Position numbers and translations under genes: made by a program. A stretch of DNA of 64,000 nt from Acidaminococcaceae bacterium (lineage in GTDB: Bacteria; Bacillota; Negativicutes; Acidaminococcales; Acidaminococcaceae), in contig JALCSJ010000001.1 in the NCBI GenBank assembly GCA_022653215.1, forward strand, positions 1-64,000, read 5' to 3'. Positions 62,868 to 64,000 of this stretch are shown piece after piece. Under the pieces are notes generated by a model. It was not told the origin of the DNA. It ran no database searches and saw only the letters and a program-made list of their open reading frames with translations. Numbering within the stretch: the first letter of the stretch is position 1; every line of letters begins with the position of its first letter.

Positions 62868-64000
62868 ATGGACTACCGGGAAACATTAGAGTATTTAACA
62901 ACCTTAGGCAAATTTGGCATTCATTTGGGTCTGGAGCGTATAGAAGGAATTTTGGCAATTTTGGGCAATCCCCAACAGCAGTTCAAAACCGTCCACATTA
63001 CAGGAACTAACGGTAAGGGCAGTGTCAGTGAATTCGTGACCGGCTCTCTTGCAGATATGGGACTAAAGGTGGGGTGTTTTACATCTCCTCATTTTGTTAA
63101 ATACAACGAAAGAATTGCTATTAATGGTCAAGACATTAGTGACGAAGATTTTGCTGCTTTAGCGACTATTGTTGCAGCGGCAGAAAAAGAGTTTAAAGAA
63201 CAAGGTGGAGAACAGCCTACTCAGTTCGAAATACTGACGGCCATGTGTTTTGTTTATTTTGCCAAAGAAAAAGTTGACTATGGTGTTGTAGAAGTTGGTA
63301 TGGGAGGTCTGTGGGACTCTACTAATGTAATTGTGCCACAGGTTTCCGTTATTACCAATGTAGCTATGGATCATATGGCAAGATTAGGAAACACTATCCG
63401 GGAAATTGCGGCGCAAAAAGCCGGAATTATTAAAGAAGGGGTACCGGTAGTAACCGGAGCAACAGGGCAGGCTTTAAAAGTCATTCTTGGCACTGCCTCA
63501 GAAAAACATGCACCTATACGTGTATATGGTAATGATTTCACCGGTGTTTCTTTGGAATCTAATATGGATAAGCAGATTTTTGCTTACCGCTCGCTTTTAG
63601 AAAAACGGGAAATCGCTATAACTCTAGCCGGAGATCATCAGATAATAAATTGCTCGGTGGCTATTGCCACTTTGGAAGTATTGGCCAAACAGGATAAAAA
63701 GGTTAATTTGACTGGCTTAGAAGCCAGCCTGTTCAAGGTAAAATGGCCGGGGCGCCTGGAAAGAATCAGGCGCAACCCTGATGTGCTTTTGGACGGAGCC
63801 CATAATCCAGCCGGTATTACGGTCCTAAGAAAAACATTGGACGAGCATTATTATGATGTGCAAAGATGTTTTGTCTTTGGCATGATGAAAGACAAAGACC
63901 TTAAAGATGCAACAGAAATTTTGTTTAGACCAAAGGATATAATTTTTACAGTTCGTGCAGATGACGGACCCAGAGCAGCTTCGGCTGAGTATCTGGCAGA
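62868..64000 (+). CDS. folC: Folylpolyglutamate synthase/dihydrofolate synthase, cut by the window end
   Basis: The first 377 codons of FolC, which adds glutamates to folates. TGTNGKGS (near 48) is the P-loop, and the TSPH and ITNVAMDHM motifs, the KAGIIK motif and the LDGAHNPAG loop match the Mur ligase-like fold. An AGGAGGTGG site precedes the ATG. It is incomplete here. Confidence 0.93.
   Translation, partial: MDYRETLEYLTTLGKFGIHLGLERIEGILAILGNPQQQFKTVHITGTNGKGSVSEFVTGSLADMGLKVGCFTSPHFVKYNERIAINGQDISDEDFAALATIVAAAEKEFKEQGGEQPTQFEILTAMCFVYFAKEKVDYGVVEVGMGGLWDSTNVIVPQVSVITNVAMDHMARLGNTIREIAAQKAGIIKEGVPVVTGATGQALKVILGTASEKHAPIRVYGNDFTGVSLESNMDKQIFAYRSLLEKREIAITLAGDHQIINCSVAIATLEVLAKQDKKVNLTGLEASLFKVKWPGRLERIRRNPDVLLDGAHNPAGITVLRKTLDEHYYDVQRCFVFGMMKDKDLKDATEILFRPKDIIFTVRADDGPRAASAEYLA

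Overview
The window looks like a chromosomal segment of an anaerobic, low-to-moderate G+C Firmicute. I favour a member of the Negativicutes such as Acidaminococcaceae/Phascolarctobacterium, but this is inferred from gene content and not proven. The pointers are a complete Rnf complex with a Gx-transporter/NusG-II/ApbE tail, formate-tetrahydrofolate ligase beside a FolD-type enzyme, T-box control of trp and valS, a walJ-htrA-rlmH block, and LCP and PerR-like proteins. Almost all of it is ordinary chromosome. One small integrated element of about 4.5 kb (43147-47643) stands out by base composition, tiny ORFs and flanking repeats.

Layout. 1-260: window edge with an unassigned segment and a long hairpin. 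270-8013 (minus strand): a family-4 uracil-DNA glycosylase, then the rnfCDGEAB operon followed by apbE, a NusG domain II protein and a Gx transporter. 8277-15814: radical SAM protein, NlpC/P60 hydrolase, an AcoR-like regulator lacking GAFTGA, trmB, and a FtsW/RodA-PBP pair. 15815-18657: REP-like repeats, fhs and a divergent folD. 18752-23533: small genes including a FlK-like thioesterase, a lipoprotein, an orphan LarE, a DUF190 protein, a CYTH protein and a DUF155/RMD1-like membrane protein. 23657-29811: clpB, a DAACS symporter and two peptidases. 29855-36710: promoter, Trp T-box, a second terminator, then trpEGDCFBA. 36724-41434: promoter, attenuator-like leader and gltB. 41663-43057: LCP protein.

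43147-47643: integrative element with a 38-bp direct repeat at its ends. It carries a tyrosine integrase, an excisionase-like HTH protein, a possible replication or regulatory winged-helix-like protein, and several very small ORFs. The repeat spans the -35 box and spacer of a promoter whose -10 box survives only at the right end, where it drives a short terminated transcript upstream of a MATE exporter gene.

47784-64000: MATE exporter, tex (minus strand), perR-like gene, deoC-walJ-htrA-rlmH-PHP-DUF362 run, a MoxR/VWA pair, a T-box-controlled valS, and the start of folC, cut by the window edge.

The Rnf cassette couples ferredoxin/NAD redox to an ion gradient, with ApbE supplying the covalent flavins. 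Fhs, FolD and FolC belong to one-carbon/folate metabolism. The Trp and Val T-boxes show that amino-acid-dependent attenuation is used repeatedly here. Functional calls come from reading motifs and gene order, and no database search was run.
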